Positions 26,377-36,500 of a stretch of DNA of 64,000 nucleotides are shown in pieces. The notes under the pieces were generated by a model, which saw nothing but the letters and a program-made list of their open reading frames with translations, was not told where the DNA came from and ran no database searches. The number at the start of each line of letters is the position of its first letter. Position 1 is the first letter of the stretch. Source of the DNA: CAVYUC01 sp963783085 (GTDB lineage: Bacteria > Bacteroidota > Bacteroidia > Bacteroidales > Prolixibacteraceae); the NCBI GenBank assembly GCA_963783085.1, contig CAWAMJ010000002.1, forward strand, positions 372,001-436,000. The letters are read 5' to 3'. The position numbers and the translations under genes are program-made.

Positions 26377-27534
26377 TTGAAAGTAGAACACAACACATTG
26401 AGATTAAAGTATCTTCTTGATTTATATAATGTTTCAGTTGAAGAACTGTCAGAGAAGGTAAGTGCTGGACTAAAAAATCCACTTACTCATAATGATTTAT
26501 TCTCGACTGAGATTGAGGTAAGTCATCTTAAGCGGATTGATAAATTCTTCAAAAAAGGACTTCATTATTATCTAGACCCCAAAGCACCGGAAACATCTAA
26601 AGAGGCGAGCGTTTTCTTTAGAAAAAAAAAATTCAACTCAGAGCTTAATGTTGGTGCTCGTAAGATTGTGAATGAATTTGAAGAATTTAAAATTTCTCTT
26701 TCGGCAATCTCAAAATTAGCTGATTTAGACATAAAAAGGATTTTTAGGGTATATAAGGTAATAGACAGTCCAGAAGCAGTTGCTGAGGAGGTCAGAGAAT
26801 ATCTTTATCCAAAGTTTATTTCTGATTTAAAAGAATTCTTAAAATCATTAATAATAAAATTTGCCGAGCACAATATTCTTGTTTTTGAATTTGTAGAAAC
26901 ATGGAATAAGAAAGACAAAGCAAACATAGATGGTTTCTTTTTAAATCCCAACGTGATTGTTTTAAAACGCCAGCAAACTGCTTTTAGGAGAGAAATTTTT
27001 ACATTAATTCATGAACTAGGACATTTTTTGCTCAATGAAGAGGAAATAGATATTTTAGATTATCAACAAATCGGTCGATCAGATTTACCGGCGATCGAAA
27101 GATGGTGTAATGATTTTGCCTATCATTTTTTGGCCGGTGATTATGCGAAAGAATTGAACATGATCCAAAAAGCCGATTCAACAAATGATTATCACCATGA
27201 TTTAATCCAGAAAATCTCTTATCATACACATCTAAGTCGAATTGCTCTTTTTACAAGATTACTTTATGAGCGTAAACTCTTAAACCAGGACTACCAAAAA
27301 ATAAAGACTGATCTTGAAGAAAGATACCAAGCAAAAATCGAGGAGGATAAAAAATTGAAGGAGTTAGAAAAGGAAAAAGGAAAAAAACAAAAAGGTTCTC
27401 CTCCACAGCCGATAAAGTCTCCTTTATTGATTTCAACTATTCAAACGGCTTTTTATGAAGGCATTCTCAATGAATACGAAGTTTGTCAGAAGCTTAAAAT
27501 AACGCCAAATAAATTGGAGAAGTATATATCATGA
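26377..27534 (+). CDS. ImmA/IrrE (COG2856) metallopeptidase, antitoxin-like partner
   Basis: A 385-residue soluble protein. The zinc-protease motif HELGH lies in FTLIHELGHFLLNEEE at about residues 211-226. The first about 150 residues are helical, as in Xre-like N-terminal regions of this family, and the end is rich in Lys/Glu with a final small domain (YEVCQKLKITPNKLEKY). The only suitable start is TTG at 26377; no ATG lies near the start of the homologous region. It overlaps the next gene, DUF4411, by 4 nt (ATGA). COG2856-DUF4411 pairs are known as predicted toxin-antitoxin systems. The gene is AT-rich compared with the core genes, in line with transfer. Confidence 0.85.
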   Translation: MKVEHNTLRLKYLLDLYNVSVEELSEKVSAGLKNPLTHNDLFSTEIEVSHLKRIDKFFKKGLHYYLDPKAPETSKEASVFFRKKKFNSELNVGARKIVNEFEEFKISLSAISKLADLDIKRIFRVYKVIDSPEAVAEEVREYLYPKFISDLKEFLKSLIIKFAEHNILVFEFVETWNKKDKANIDGFFLNPNVIVLKRQQTAFRREIFTLIHELGHFLLNEEEIDILDYQQIGRSDLPAIERWCNDFAYHFLAGDYAKELNMIQKADSTNDYHHDLIQKISYHTHLSRIALFTRLLYERKLLNQDYQKIKTDLEERYQAKIEEDKKLKELEKEKGKKQKGSPPQPIKSPLLISTIQTAFYEGILNEYEVCQKLKITPNKLEKYIS

Positions 27535-28106
27535 GAGTAGTTATCGATACCAGTTCTTTACTTTCATTGGTCAGATACTATCTCCCGTTTGATAATGATA
27601 GAGTTTTATTCAATATAATTAAATCTAAATTCGAATCAGGTGAAATAATACTAATCGATAAAGTATTTGAAGAGTGCAAGTACATTGCAAAAGGTATTGT
27701 CATTAGTTCATTAGATTATTTTGAGAATAAGAAACTACAGGTTAAAACTGATGAGATTTTGCCAAATAGAAAATTTTTTAATCAATTGGAAAACCAATTC
27801 ATCAACGGTTCTATTAGAAATAAATTAACAAATATTCAATTCGAAAATCGTAAAAATGATTTCCTTGAATCTGCTGATGCAAAGCTTCTACTTTATTGTT
27901 TAGAGCAAAAAAAGACAATTATTGATAATACTATTCTTGTTACTGAAGAGACTGACGGTAGTAACGATAATAAATCATTCAAAAAGCTTCCTGCAATTTG
28001 TAAAATATTGGAAATAGAAGTAAGAACTTTGCCAGATTTAATGAAGCTATATGATGAGATTAATTTCGTTATTGATAAATCGCCAGCGCCTAACAGGCTG
28101 CCATAA
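27531..28106 (+). CDS. DUF4411 PIN-like protein, putative toxin
   Basis: A 191-residue protein with a PIN-like layout: Asp6 in VVIDTSSLLSLVRYY, Glu in KVFEEC, Asp in FLESADAKLL and the acidic cluster in LVTEETDGSNDN. These are the positions expected for metal-binding RNase residues, so it could be an active nuclease. The start codon overlaps the stop of the ImmA/IrrE-like gene (ATGA), so the two are coupled. In described predicted systems the COG2856 partner would neutralise the DUF4411 protein. Direct evidence for toxicity is not available from the sequence. Confidence 0.8.
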   Translation: MRVVIDTSSLLSLVRYYLPFDNDRVLFNIIKSKFESGEIILIDKVFEECKYIAKGIVISSLDYFENKKLQVKTDEILPNRKFFNQLENQFINGSIRNKLTNIQFENRKNDFLESADAKLLLYCLEQKKTIIDNTILVTEETDGSNDNKSFKKLPAICKILEIEVRTLPDLMKLYDEINFVIDKSPAPNRLP

Positions 28107-28271
28107 AACATTTTTGAATTTATTCAAGCACACACCAATTTTTTGTAACAGTGGATAAAAACGCAGCCCGCTCTCCCAAACGGTACATACCACAAAACCG
28201 TTTTGCGCTTCCATTTTGTGCAACCAAATATTAGATTCAAGCATCTACAAGAAAATCTATAAACTACCAGA

Positions 28272-28709
28272 ATGAGAATTAATATCGTTTTACTACTTAT
28301 TGTCTTCTCCTTTCTTTTTTCGGTTTCTTGTGAGAAAGAAGATAAAACAGTGAATTCTGATTGTGCTAACTTCACTGAGGCTTTGATTTATTTAAAGTCG
28401 GATTCTGTAAAAAAATTGATTGACAAATTCACTTTCGATTTAAATCCTGATGTTAAAGAAAATGACAACTGGGGACAAAGAGAAAATATAAATTTGTTAA
28501 TTGAACGATTAAATTCTCAATGTGATGATATATCCGCGAATCTCGGTTGCTATGCTTGTATTTATACAATGCCACCTCAATCTGAAATTATGATTTCTAC
28601 TGATTCATCCGGAATGAAAATAAAACGGATAATAGATATTCTCACGCCTAAAGACGATATTTTAAAATATCTTAATGTACACGAGTATAATGGATCCTGC
28701 AACAATTAG
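28272..28709 (+). CDS. Hypothetical lipoprotein
   Basis: A 145-residue protein with a lipoprotein signal (LFSVSC-EKED after a hydrophobic stretch) and no family that I recognise. The mature part has Cys residues in SDCANF, NSQCDD, LGCYACIY and GSCNN, which may form disulfides in the periplasm. It is AT-rich like the preceding toxin-antitoxin genes and lies between them and the HAD gene. It could be cargo of the accessory island. Confidence 0.7.
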   Translation: MRINIVLLLIVFSFLFSVSCEKEDKTVNSDCANFTEALIYLKSDSVKKLIDKFTFDLNPDVKENDNWGQRENINLLIERLNSQCDDISANLGCYACIYTMPPQSEIMISTDSSGMKIKRIIDILTPKDDILKYLNVHEYNGSCNN

Positions 28710-28866
28710 CCTCCAATAAAGTGTTGCTTGCATATGCTCACTTTCCCCAAGTTTGCTCCTCCACCAAAGCTTGGGCGGCACCAAACGGCAAGCCGATAAG
28801 CGCCACCTGTTCGCTGAATCAACCGTTAAACCCGTACTTTAAATTTTGTTTAAAAACCCAAACGGC

Positions 28867-28898
28867 TCTGTGTATTCAGGTCATTAGTATTATTTTTG
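28867..28898 (+). promoter_or_regulatory. Probable promoter of the HAD-AEC pair
   Basis: TATTTTTG (28891-28898) matches the -7 element. TCTG (28867-28870), 20 nt upstream, is a 3-of-4 match to the -33 box. The start codon follows 17 nt later. Confidence 0.55.
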
Positions 28899-28915
28899 CG
28901 TGCAAAATATTGAAA

Positions 28916-29530
28916 ATGACAATTAAAGTTCATCCTGAAGCCAGGGCCCTGATTTTTGATCTCGACGGAACATTGTCGAATTCGCTGCCGGTGCATGTTG
29001 CCACGTGGAACCGCATCGGCGAGCAATACGGGTTTAAATTCGACCCTGTAATCATGCACGAAATGACGGGCCGCCCCACCATCGAATTTGCAAAAAGAGT
29101 TGTGGAACAGTATCACCTCGATGCCGATCCGGAAGAGATAGTCCGCATAAAACAACAATCATTTTGGGATTCCGCGCATTTGCTCCATCCCGTAGAAGAG
29201 GTAATTTCAATTGTAAAGGATAATTATGGCAAATTACCCATGGCCGTTGGAACCGGCGCCAGTAAAAGAAGCTCAGAAGTGCAGCTCGAAGCGTTACAAC
29301 TGCGGCGGTATTTCGATTTCGTAGTTTCTGCCGACGATGTCACAAGCCATAAACCGCAACCGGAAACTTTTCTGGAATGTGCCCGGCTAATGGGTGTGGA
29401 ACCAAAGCATTGCCAGGTTTTCGAAGATGGCGACCTTGGTTTGGCAGCAGCAAAAAAAGCAGGAATGATAGTAACCGATATCCGGCCGTTCATCCGATAC
29501 GGCGACTGGTCTGAACCTTCCTTCCGGTAA
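28916..29530 (+). CDS. HAD family hydrolase, beta-phosphoglucomutase-like
   Basis: A 204-residue HAD-superfamily protein of subclass I. Motif I is FDLDGTLSNS (nucleophile and acid/base Asp), motif II is the Thr/Ser in VGTGASKRSS, the Lys lies in SHKPQPETF, and motif IV is FEDGDLGLAAAKKAGM. The helical cap between motifs I and II (about 20-90) and the GRP sequence in MTGRPTIEF fit the phosphatase / phosphoglucomutase-like group. The frame is open upstream to 28721, but that part is not conserved; the ATG at 28916 is preceded by a promoter. The next gene follows after 25 nt. Substrate unknown, most likely a small phosphosugar. Confidence 0.92.
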   Translation: MTIKVHPEARALIFDLDGTLSNSLPVHVATWNRIGEQYGFKFDPVIMHEMTGRPTIEFAKRVVEQYHLDADPEEIVRIKQQSFWDSAHLLHPVEEVISIVKDNYGKLPMAVGTGASKRSSEVQLEALQLRRYFDFVVSADDVTSHKPQPETFLECARLMGVEPKHCQVFEDGDLGLAAAKKAGMIVTDIRPFIRYGDWSEPSFR

Positions 29531-29555
29531 TTGATTTAAACAGCAGAAAAATATC

Positions 29556-30485
29556 ATGTCGCACTTCCTGATTGCTTTTCAAACCGTACTTCCGCTTTTT
29601 CTGATCATCCTTCTCGGGATGGTGTTTCCGCGCACCAAAGTGAATGTACACCACTGGATTGAGGTGCTGAATAAATATGCACTTTGGATTGGTTTTCCGG
29701 CGCTGGTGATTTTTTCGCTGATGCGCCTGGATCTGTCGCAAAATTCATACACCACATTTATCATTCTGAATTCGGCATTCATCATCGGAAGTATGATTCT
29801 GGTGTTCCCGGCAGCCAAAATGTTCGGGTTGAGTGCCGAAACCAAACGGACGTTGTTTCTGATTTTACCGTTTGGAAACGTGTCGTATCTCGGAATACCT
29901 GTTCTTTTCAATGCATTTGGCGAAGCCGTTTTACCGGAAGCCGCCATCATTTCGGCAGTTTATGTTTTCTGGTTGTTAACGCTTGCCATTTTTTTGATTG
30001 AAATATACGGCGAAGAAAAAACCAACTGGAGAAAAGTGGGAAAAAGCCTGGTTCAAAATCCACTGCTTTTATCGGTTTTTGCGGGATTGGCCATCGTGGT
30101 TTTTCAGATTAAACTTCCTGAATTCGTAACAAAAACCATTGAACTGTTCGCTGATTCGGTGACTGCTGTGGTACTTTTTTCCCTGGGTATTTTTCTGGGA
30201 ATCCAAAAATTGGGCAGGCCAAAAGAATGGCTGCAGGTGGTGGTGCTCACGCTGGTAACCATGCTGGTGATTCCTTATATTTTTTACCGCACGGTTTTAC
30301 TTTTTCCGGTTGAAAACGTCAACCTCACCGCAATCATTCTGGATGCTGCCATGCCGCTGGGCGTAACACCCTATGTTTTGTCGGTTCAGTACAAACTGGA
30401 AACTACGCTCGTGGCACGGGTGATTGTTTTCGGGACCATCCTTTCAATGCTGATTATTCCGCTCTGGATGGTGCTTCTCAAATAA
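29556..30485 (+). CDS. AEC family transporter
   Basis: A 309-residue inner-membrane protein with about ten TM helices in two halves, as expected for auxin-efflux-carrier-family permeases. The first half has NKYALWIGFPALVIFSL and FLILPFGNVSYLGIPVLF; the second half has LDAAMPLGVTPYVLSV, where a polar, proline-containing stretch interrupts the helix. Bacterial members export or import small organic anions such as malate. It lies 25 nt after the HAD gene and is probably co-transcribed with it. Substrate unknown. Confidence 0.9.
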   Translation: MSHFLIAFQTVLPLFLIILLGMVFPRTKVNVHHWIEVLNKYALWIGFPALVIFSLMRLDLSQNSYTTFIILNSAFIIGSMILVFPAAKMFGLSAETKRTLFLILPFGNVSYLGIPVLFNAFGEAVLPEAAIISAVYVFWLLTLAIFLIEIYGEEKTNWRKVGKSLVQNPLLLSVFAGLAIVVFQIKLPEFVTKTIELFADSVTAVVLFSLGIFLGIQKLGRPKEWLQVVVLTLVTMLVIPYIFYRTVLLFPVENVNLTAIILDAAMPLGVTPYVLSVQYKLETTLVARVIVFGTILSMLIIPLWMVLLK

Positions 30486-30490
30486 CAAAC

Positions 30491-30513
30491 AAAAACCGGG
30501 ACTTTCGCCCCGG
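30491..30513 (-). terminator. Terminator of the surface-protein operon
   Basis: On the minus strand CCGGG (30513-30509) pairs with CCCGG (30500-30496) over an 8-nt loop and is followed by TTTTT (30495-30491). It starts 5 nt after the stop of the cadherin-repeat gene. The convergent AEC gene ends just before it. Confidence 0.65.
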
Positions 30514-30518
30514 CCTGT

Positions 30519-33500
30519 TTATCGTTTAATTAGTTTTTCAACTTGCTGATAATCGCCCTGCCTGTACTGAAGATAATAAATACCCGGGCTAAAATTATCC
30601 AGAAATATTTCCTTTTGACTGCCGGATTTCAAAACCATTTTTTTAACCACCTGACCGGCTGGGTTGTAAATGGTTAACTGCGCATCGTTTCCCGGTGGAA
30701 TATTCACGGTTAGTTTGTCTTTGACAGGATTTGGGAAAAACACAATACCAGTGTTTTCGGGCAAATCACCAACTGCAGTGGATGCGCTTACTTCCAAATC
30801 AAAAACAATCCACTCCTTTTTCCTGCTTTTATCAGAAGCTGTCAGTTTCAACCGGTAAATTCCTGCGGCTTCTTTGGGAGGGTTTCCGGATAGAATTAAC
30901 GTTGCCGGATCGAAAACCAACCAGGCGGGCAATGCCGAATTATTCTCCAGCGATAAACTAAAAAACAAGTTCTCTCCATCGGGATCAGTAATGCAATCCG
31001 GAGGTAACTGCACCGAATTACCGACCCCTGAATGAAATACCTGAATTCCGATATAGTCGCTGATTTCCGGCGCGTCGTTTATATCAACAACCGATAAAAC
31101 AACCTGTTGCTGCGACTCTTTCACACCATCGCCGGCAACAATGGTAAAGTTGTAATTCCCTACATCTTCATTTCCGGGAATGCCGGTTAAAAGGTTTGTT
31201 GCAGGATTAAAATTCAGCCACGATGGCAGGTTTTCAAATTCGATGGAAACTTCGTCTCCTTCGCTATCGGCAACTTTTACGGAATAAACAAAAACCTCAT
31301 TCTGTAAAACATAACCAGGCGGTGTATTTAAAAATTCCGGGGCGTCATTCGCATCGGCCACCTTCAGTCGCAATCCCTGTTCAAAGGTTGCCCCTTCCCT
31401 GTCGGTTACCCGGAGTAAGATGTTGTGGAATTCCTTTGTTTCGTAGTCAAGCGGCCGGGCCAAAACCAGTTTATTCCCGTCAACGCGAAACGTTGAATTG
31501 GATTCATCGTTGATGCCGTTACCCAAAATCAGAGAGAATTCATGCGAATCACCTGCATCCTGGTCTTCTGCGCCAACGGTAGCAACTTCTGAATTCACGA
31601 CCGCTGATTCGCTTAATATTTGAGTTGAAAGCGAAATTTTGGTTGGTGGATCATTTTCGTCAGTAATGTTTACCACCAAATCCTGAGTGAATTTATTTAC
31701 GCCATCATTTACTTCTACCTGCAGTTTTACAGCCGTTTCCTGTTCAAAATCAAAAACCTGGTTCGTGAGCAGCGTGCGGCCATTCAACCAACATTTATTG
31801 TTTTGGAAGGTGCTTAAATCCACCTCCAGCGGAAGGGAAAACGAGTATCGGTTGCTCTGGTACACATCCGAATCAAAAAAACCGACGATGGTATTGAAGG
31901 GCTGATTCTCCGGTAATTCGCTATTTGTCAAAAAGAAACCGGCGTCTCCGGATTGCCCGCCAACAACAATAACAAAACCTTTCGAACACTGATAACCGGT
32001 TTTATCAGTGGCTGTGATACTCACATTATAGTGGGATTTTTCGTCGACGGAAAGCGGGGCGTTTAAAAACAATTCATTATTTACAATGGTGAAATACCGG
32101 TTGTCAGCTCCTTCATTTTCATTGTTGTTGAAAGTGAAAACGTGCCCGGTCTGTTGATCGGCATCTTCCGCGATTAAAAAACCGACCAAAACGGGAGGGT
32201 TTGAAATGTTACCGACAGTTGTGTTGCTCAACAACAGGTTGTAAGGCGGTACCCCGGGATTACCGGAATTTATAACCAGCGGTTTGTTTACAAAAGCCCC
32301 CTGTTTATCTTTTGCCTGAACCACAATTGAAAATGTGGCATTTAAGGTAAAAGACAACTCGTTCTTGTTTTTTAGTTGATTTCCTTCCACATAAAACAGC
32401 GAATTATCGCTATCGTTGGCCCCGTCGCCGGCAACTAGCGAAAACGCATGGTTGTCGCCGGCATCTTCGTCTTTTGCGGCGAGGATAGCAACCACCGAAT
32501 TGGCAGGTAACAATCCGCCTGTATTTGCGTGGCTTAACATTACGTTCGACGGCGGGTCGTTCACATCAATGATTTCGATTTCAAAGTATTTGTCAACCGT
32601 CCCGCCCTTTTGATCGTCGGCACGCACTTTTATCCGGTACAGCGACTGGCTTTCGTAATTAAATTTTTGCTTTGCGAACAGTTTGCTACCATCAATTGAA
32701 AACAATTCGTTTTTTGTATTGCTGGCATCTACCAGGCTAAACACATGAACTTCTTTCGGATTTTCCGTTACCGCCGTCAGGTTCCCAATGAACAGGTAAT
32801 CGTTGTTTTCTGCTTTCCGGTTGTTGGAAAGCAGGATATCGGTTGGAATATCATTAGCGATAGTAATGTGCACCGTGTATATGATTTCAGATGAAAGGTC
32901 GGCCGATTCAACGGTATACCGGACCGGCGACAAAAAATCGTGCATGGAAACACCGCTGGTTTGCTCCACTCCATTCACAAAAACCTTTGCCCCGGGTGAA
33001 ACCGCAAATTCCGGTATTATTCCCGAGAGATTGCCGCTCCAGCGCTCCTGCAGGTAAACATCATTCCCGGTTATTTGCGTTACACCTTCCTGACCGGGTA
33101 TTCCAAAGCTTAGCAATCTGGCTTCGCTGCTCAAATTACTTGCTGAAAAAATGAACGGATTGCTTACCGAACCGACGATATCGTTTACCGTGAAATTAAT
33201 GGTTTCCTTAATGGCATATTCCTCGTTTCTGCTCGCATCGTAAGCTTTAAATGTTACTGTTCCGGTAGGATCGTTGCTGTAAATCATCAGAAAAACAAAA
33301 TATTCGCCGAGTGATTGCTGGTATTTTACCTTCGTTACACCCCGGCATTCGCCATCGATGAATGCGGCTACAATATCATTCCCATCAGAGGAAAAATACC
33401 CATCGGTGGTAAGTTTCCCTGTGATGGTCATTGAATACACAAACTGATTGGGATTGACACTCCAGGAGGGCTGCGCCTTGCAGTAGATTCCTAAAATTAG

Positions 33501-33545
33501 AAACAGTAATATAAAAATGGCTGATATACTTTTTTTCGTTTTCAT
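30519..33545 (-). CDS. Secreted cadherin-repeat protein with T9SS sorting domain
   Basis: A 1008-residue exported protein (signal peptide ending about CKAQ-PS). Order of parts: an N-terminal module of about 110 residues (about 27-135; W.V....F...M, then AAFIDGECRG and YFVFLMIYS) shared with the neighbouring giant protein; a beta-sandwich with VFVNGVEQTSGVS (about 160-235); several cadherin-like repeats ending in variants of DVNDPP or DENDPP (to about 720); two dystroglycan-type Ig repeats (LPSWLNFNPATNLLTGIPG and a second copy); and a C-terminal T9SS type A domain (FFPNPVKDKL, then FSPGIYYLQY). Probably a surface adhesin. It is the last gene of the three-gene operon, 9 nt after the giant gene. 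Confidence 0.92.
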   Translation of the reverse strand: MKTKKSISAIFILLFLILGIYCKAQPSWSVNPNQFVYSMTITGKLTTDGYFSSDGNDIVAAFIDGECRGVTKVKYQQSLGEYFVFLMIYSNDPTGTVTFKAYDASRNEEYAIKETINFTVNDIVGSVSNPFIFSASNLSSEARLLSFGIPGQEGVTQITGNDVYLQERWSGNLSGIIPEFAVSPGAKVFVNGVEQTSGVSMHDFLSPVRYTVESADLSSEIIYTVHITIANDIPTDILLSNNRKAENNDYLFIGNLTAVTENPKEVHVFSLVDASNTKNELFSIDGSKLFAKQKFNYESQSLYRIKVRADDQKGGTVDKYFEIEIIDVNDPPSNVMLSHANTGGLLPANSVVAILAAKDEDAGDNHAFSLVAGDGANDSDNSLFYVEGNQLKNKNELSFTLNATFSIVVQAKDKQGAFVNKPLVINSGNPGVPPYNLLLSNTTVGNISNPPVLVGFLIAEDADQQTGHVFTFNNNENEGADNRYFTIVNNELFLNAPLSVDEKSHYNVSITATDKTGYQCSKGFVIVVGGQSGDAGFFLTNSELPENQPFNTIVGFFDSDVYQSNRYSFSLPLEVDLSTFQNNKCWLNGRTLLTNQVFDFEQETAVKLQVEVNDGVNKFTQDLVVNITDENDPPTKISLSTQILSESAVVNSEVATVGAEDQDAGDSHEFSLILGNGINDESNSTFRVDGNKLVLARPLDYETKEFHNILLRVTDREGATFEQGLRLKVADANDAPEFLNTPPGYVLQNEVFVYSVKVADSEGDEVSIEFENLPSWLNFNPATNLLTGIPGNEDVGNYNFTIVAGDGVKESQQQVVLSVVDINDAPEISDYIGIQVFHSGVGNSVQLPPDCITDPDGENLFFSLSLENNSALPAWLVFDPATLILSGNPPKEAAGIYRLKLTASDKSRKKEWIVFDLEVSASTAVGDLPENTGIVFFPNPVKDKLTVNIPPGNDAQLTIYNPAGQVVKKMVLKSGSQKEIFLDNFSPGIYYLQYRQGDYQQVEKLIKR

Positions 33546-33554
33546 ACTGTTGTT

Positions 33555-36500
33555 TTACCTGATTTTGGAAACTATAAAGGTTTGAACCGCGTCTCCTGTT
33601 ATAAACCGGACGAAATACATTCCCGGCGCAGTTACATTTCCGGCGCTGTTTTTACCATCCCAGACTGCCATATTCCGGCCACTCACCGCCATACCGTTAA
33701 AAACCTGTTTTACCAGCGAACCGGTTGCATCAACAACATCAATGATAACATTGCCTCCTGCACCGTTGAATTCAATATTTATCCGGCTGTTAAACGGATT
33801 TGGATAACAACGGATAAAACTGTTTTTGTCAACCTCTCCAGCGCCTGTTACAACTGTATTTACCGTCAGGATTTCCGGATTGGTGGTAGTGCCGTAAACA
33901 GCATCACGAACGAATGGAAAATCTTCCTGCACATGGTATGTTTTTCCCGACATTCCGTCAAAAAGAAGGAATTCAACGGTTTGGCCGTTCAACGTGTTGC
34001 TCACATTCAGGAAAAACGGACTGTAACCAATCCCGCTGTTGGCAACCGGAGAGACAAACCCGTGACATTCGCCATTGATAAAAGCTCCCAAAATCATTTC
34101 GCTGTTTACGGCTAAACCTGAAATATTTCCTGTTTCCACTCTGGCCACCAGCGACAGGTTTCCATCGAATTGCGCCACATTGGTTTTCCAGGCAACCGGA
34201 GGCGATGCCGCATAATCCAGTTTAGCTGATTTAAAGACCGTCGTGTTTGGATAAGTGAATGAGACGTTCGATTGTGATTTCAGCATGTATCCCAATCCGG
34301 GCTGCATTACATCGAGCGTGCCCAGCCAGCCAACCCGCGGATCGTACATGGCAAAAGCAAACTGGCTCTTGATAACATCCGATGCCCTGGCGGTATAAAG
34401 CCGGAGCGCATCATTTACATCCATGGCCAAATCGGGCAGGTAACCAATGTGGTTCCAGCCAGGCGACAAATCCATCGGAACGTCCCCGGGCGCGAGTTTT
34501 TCCCCACTGTAAATAATCGTATCGTTTTTACTGATTTTAATCTGGTACATGTGCCGGTTATCAATGGAATCGATTCCCCCGACCAGCCAGCCGGATGTAA
34601 AGTCGAAGTTGTTAAATCCGCCACCATGCGATTTAATCTGATCGTTTTCCTCCGGTTCCAGCGCCGAGAGAAACGCGTTCAGGTTGTTTTGTTTGGATGA
34701 TAATTTATTAAACGATACCCAGTTCCAGCCTTTGGCAAGTGGAATGTACTGACGATGCAGACCGGTAGCTTCAAAAATTACCGGTTCCGTTGTGGTCCCC
34801 GTCACCTCATTCGGTACAAATGCCACATCAAAAGGTTTTACATCATCGAGAATCTGTCCTGCACTGGCATCCCAAATCCGGAACTCGAGCTGTTCACCAT
34901 TATCATTCCCGTAAACATTCATAAACACGAGGTAAGAATCAAATTCTTCCACATACCGCACATTGGCAACACCGCGTATTGTATCATTTACAAATACGGC
35001 CAGTTTGTCAAATTCATCAGTGGAATAAACATTTTCGATTTTGATTTTTCCGACCATATTCATGGTAAATTCAAACCGGGTGGGATCCACTTTCCAGTCC
35101 GGCGGTGTTTTAAATACCTTCACCGAAACCGGCAGCTTTTCATCAAAACCGTTCTCCGTTCGCAAAATGATGTCTTCATTATATTCCCCGATGTTCAATG
35201 CCTGATTGACGGTAAAATGAATTTCCAGTGTCGATTCAGGATTGATCACACCTGCTGAAGGCGCAGCCGTAAGCCATGGCGGAAGATTCATCAGACTATA
35301 TCCCACCTGCTGTCCTCCGGTATTTTTTATGGTCGACACAAATTCCATGGGCTTGTAAATCTCCTTCGTAAAACTGCGGCGTTCGTCTTCCCAGCGCACC
35401 TGGTTCCTGTGGACATAAGCAGTCCATGTTGCCGGAGATGCCATGCGGTTGCCGTATTTATCTTCCACACCTTCTACCGTAATTTCGATGATGTTTTTCT
35501 CCAGTTGGGGCATCAAAAATTCTTTTGGCACCAAAATGATTTTATCTTCAGAAGCCACGAAATCAAAGGAAATCTCCTGTTTCGGCCTCACATTCCTGAT
35601 ATTTGGAGCTTCTGGCGTTGAACCGTTTTGTGTAAATTCAAATGCTGCATTCGACACGTAATTCAGAACTGACGGCTTTAATGCTGTTGTACCGAATTCA
35701 TCAGTAACATACCCTTCAAATGGAATATAAACTTCCAAAGCCGTTTCGTCGCCTTTCAGTTTTGAATTTCGGTCAAGTTCAATCTGAACAGTTGTCCTTG
35801 CAAGGGTCCAGATTCTGAATTCATCGAGCAACCCGGAATAACGATATCGCGACCCGGATCCTTCCACATTATCATATTTTTGAATGCCCAGCCACATGTT
35901 TGCGCCTGCCAGTCCGCCGATAACGGTATTTTCTTTTTCGTTCTGAACCTTGCCATCGATCATGGAAACCACATTTCCGCGTCTTCTTACAACCAGCGAA
36001 AAATGATGCCACTGGTTGTTGAAGTAATTATTTACAGCAGCTTCAAAAACATTACCCTTACTGAAAACCACTATTTTTCCGTCAGGCAAACCGCATATGC
36101 TCATTGCCTTGTCCAGTTGATTTACCCCGTCGGTACCATCCCCTTTTTGATTGGAAAAGAAACAAACGGTATCGGTTGGCAAACCTGACTTAAACCAGAA
36201 TTCTATGGTAAAGTCCATTTCAGGAATTACCGCAAAATAAGCGGCATTAATTTTAACAGGGCTTCCCTTGCTAAAATCCCAGGCTTGTCCGCCCGGATTG
36301 ATTTCCCAATCGGCATAAACTTCCATGTGCCGGTTCGAAGCCTTATCGGACGCGAGATTCCCAAACGATTCATTCATTGGCCAGTAACCATACAATCCTG
36401 TTTCGTTGCCGGTTAACGATGAATATTGCTGTGCATAAAAAATTCCAAAATCGAGCGGCTTCGACCAGATTCTCAACTCGTGGATTGTTCCGTTGAAATT

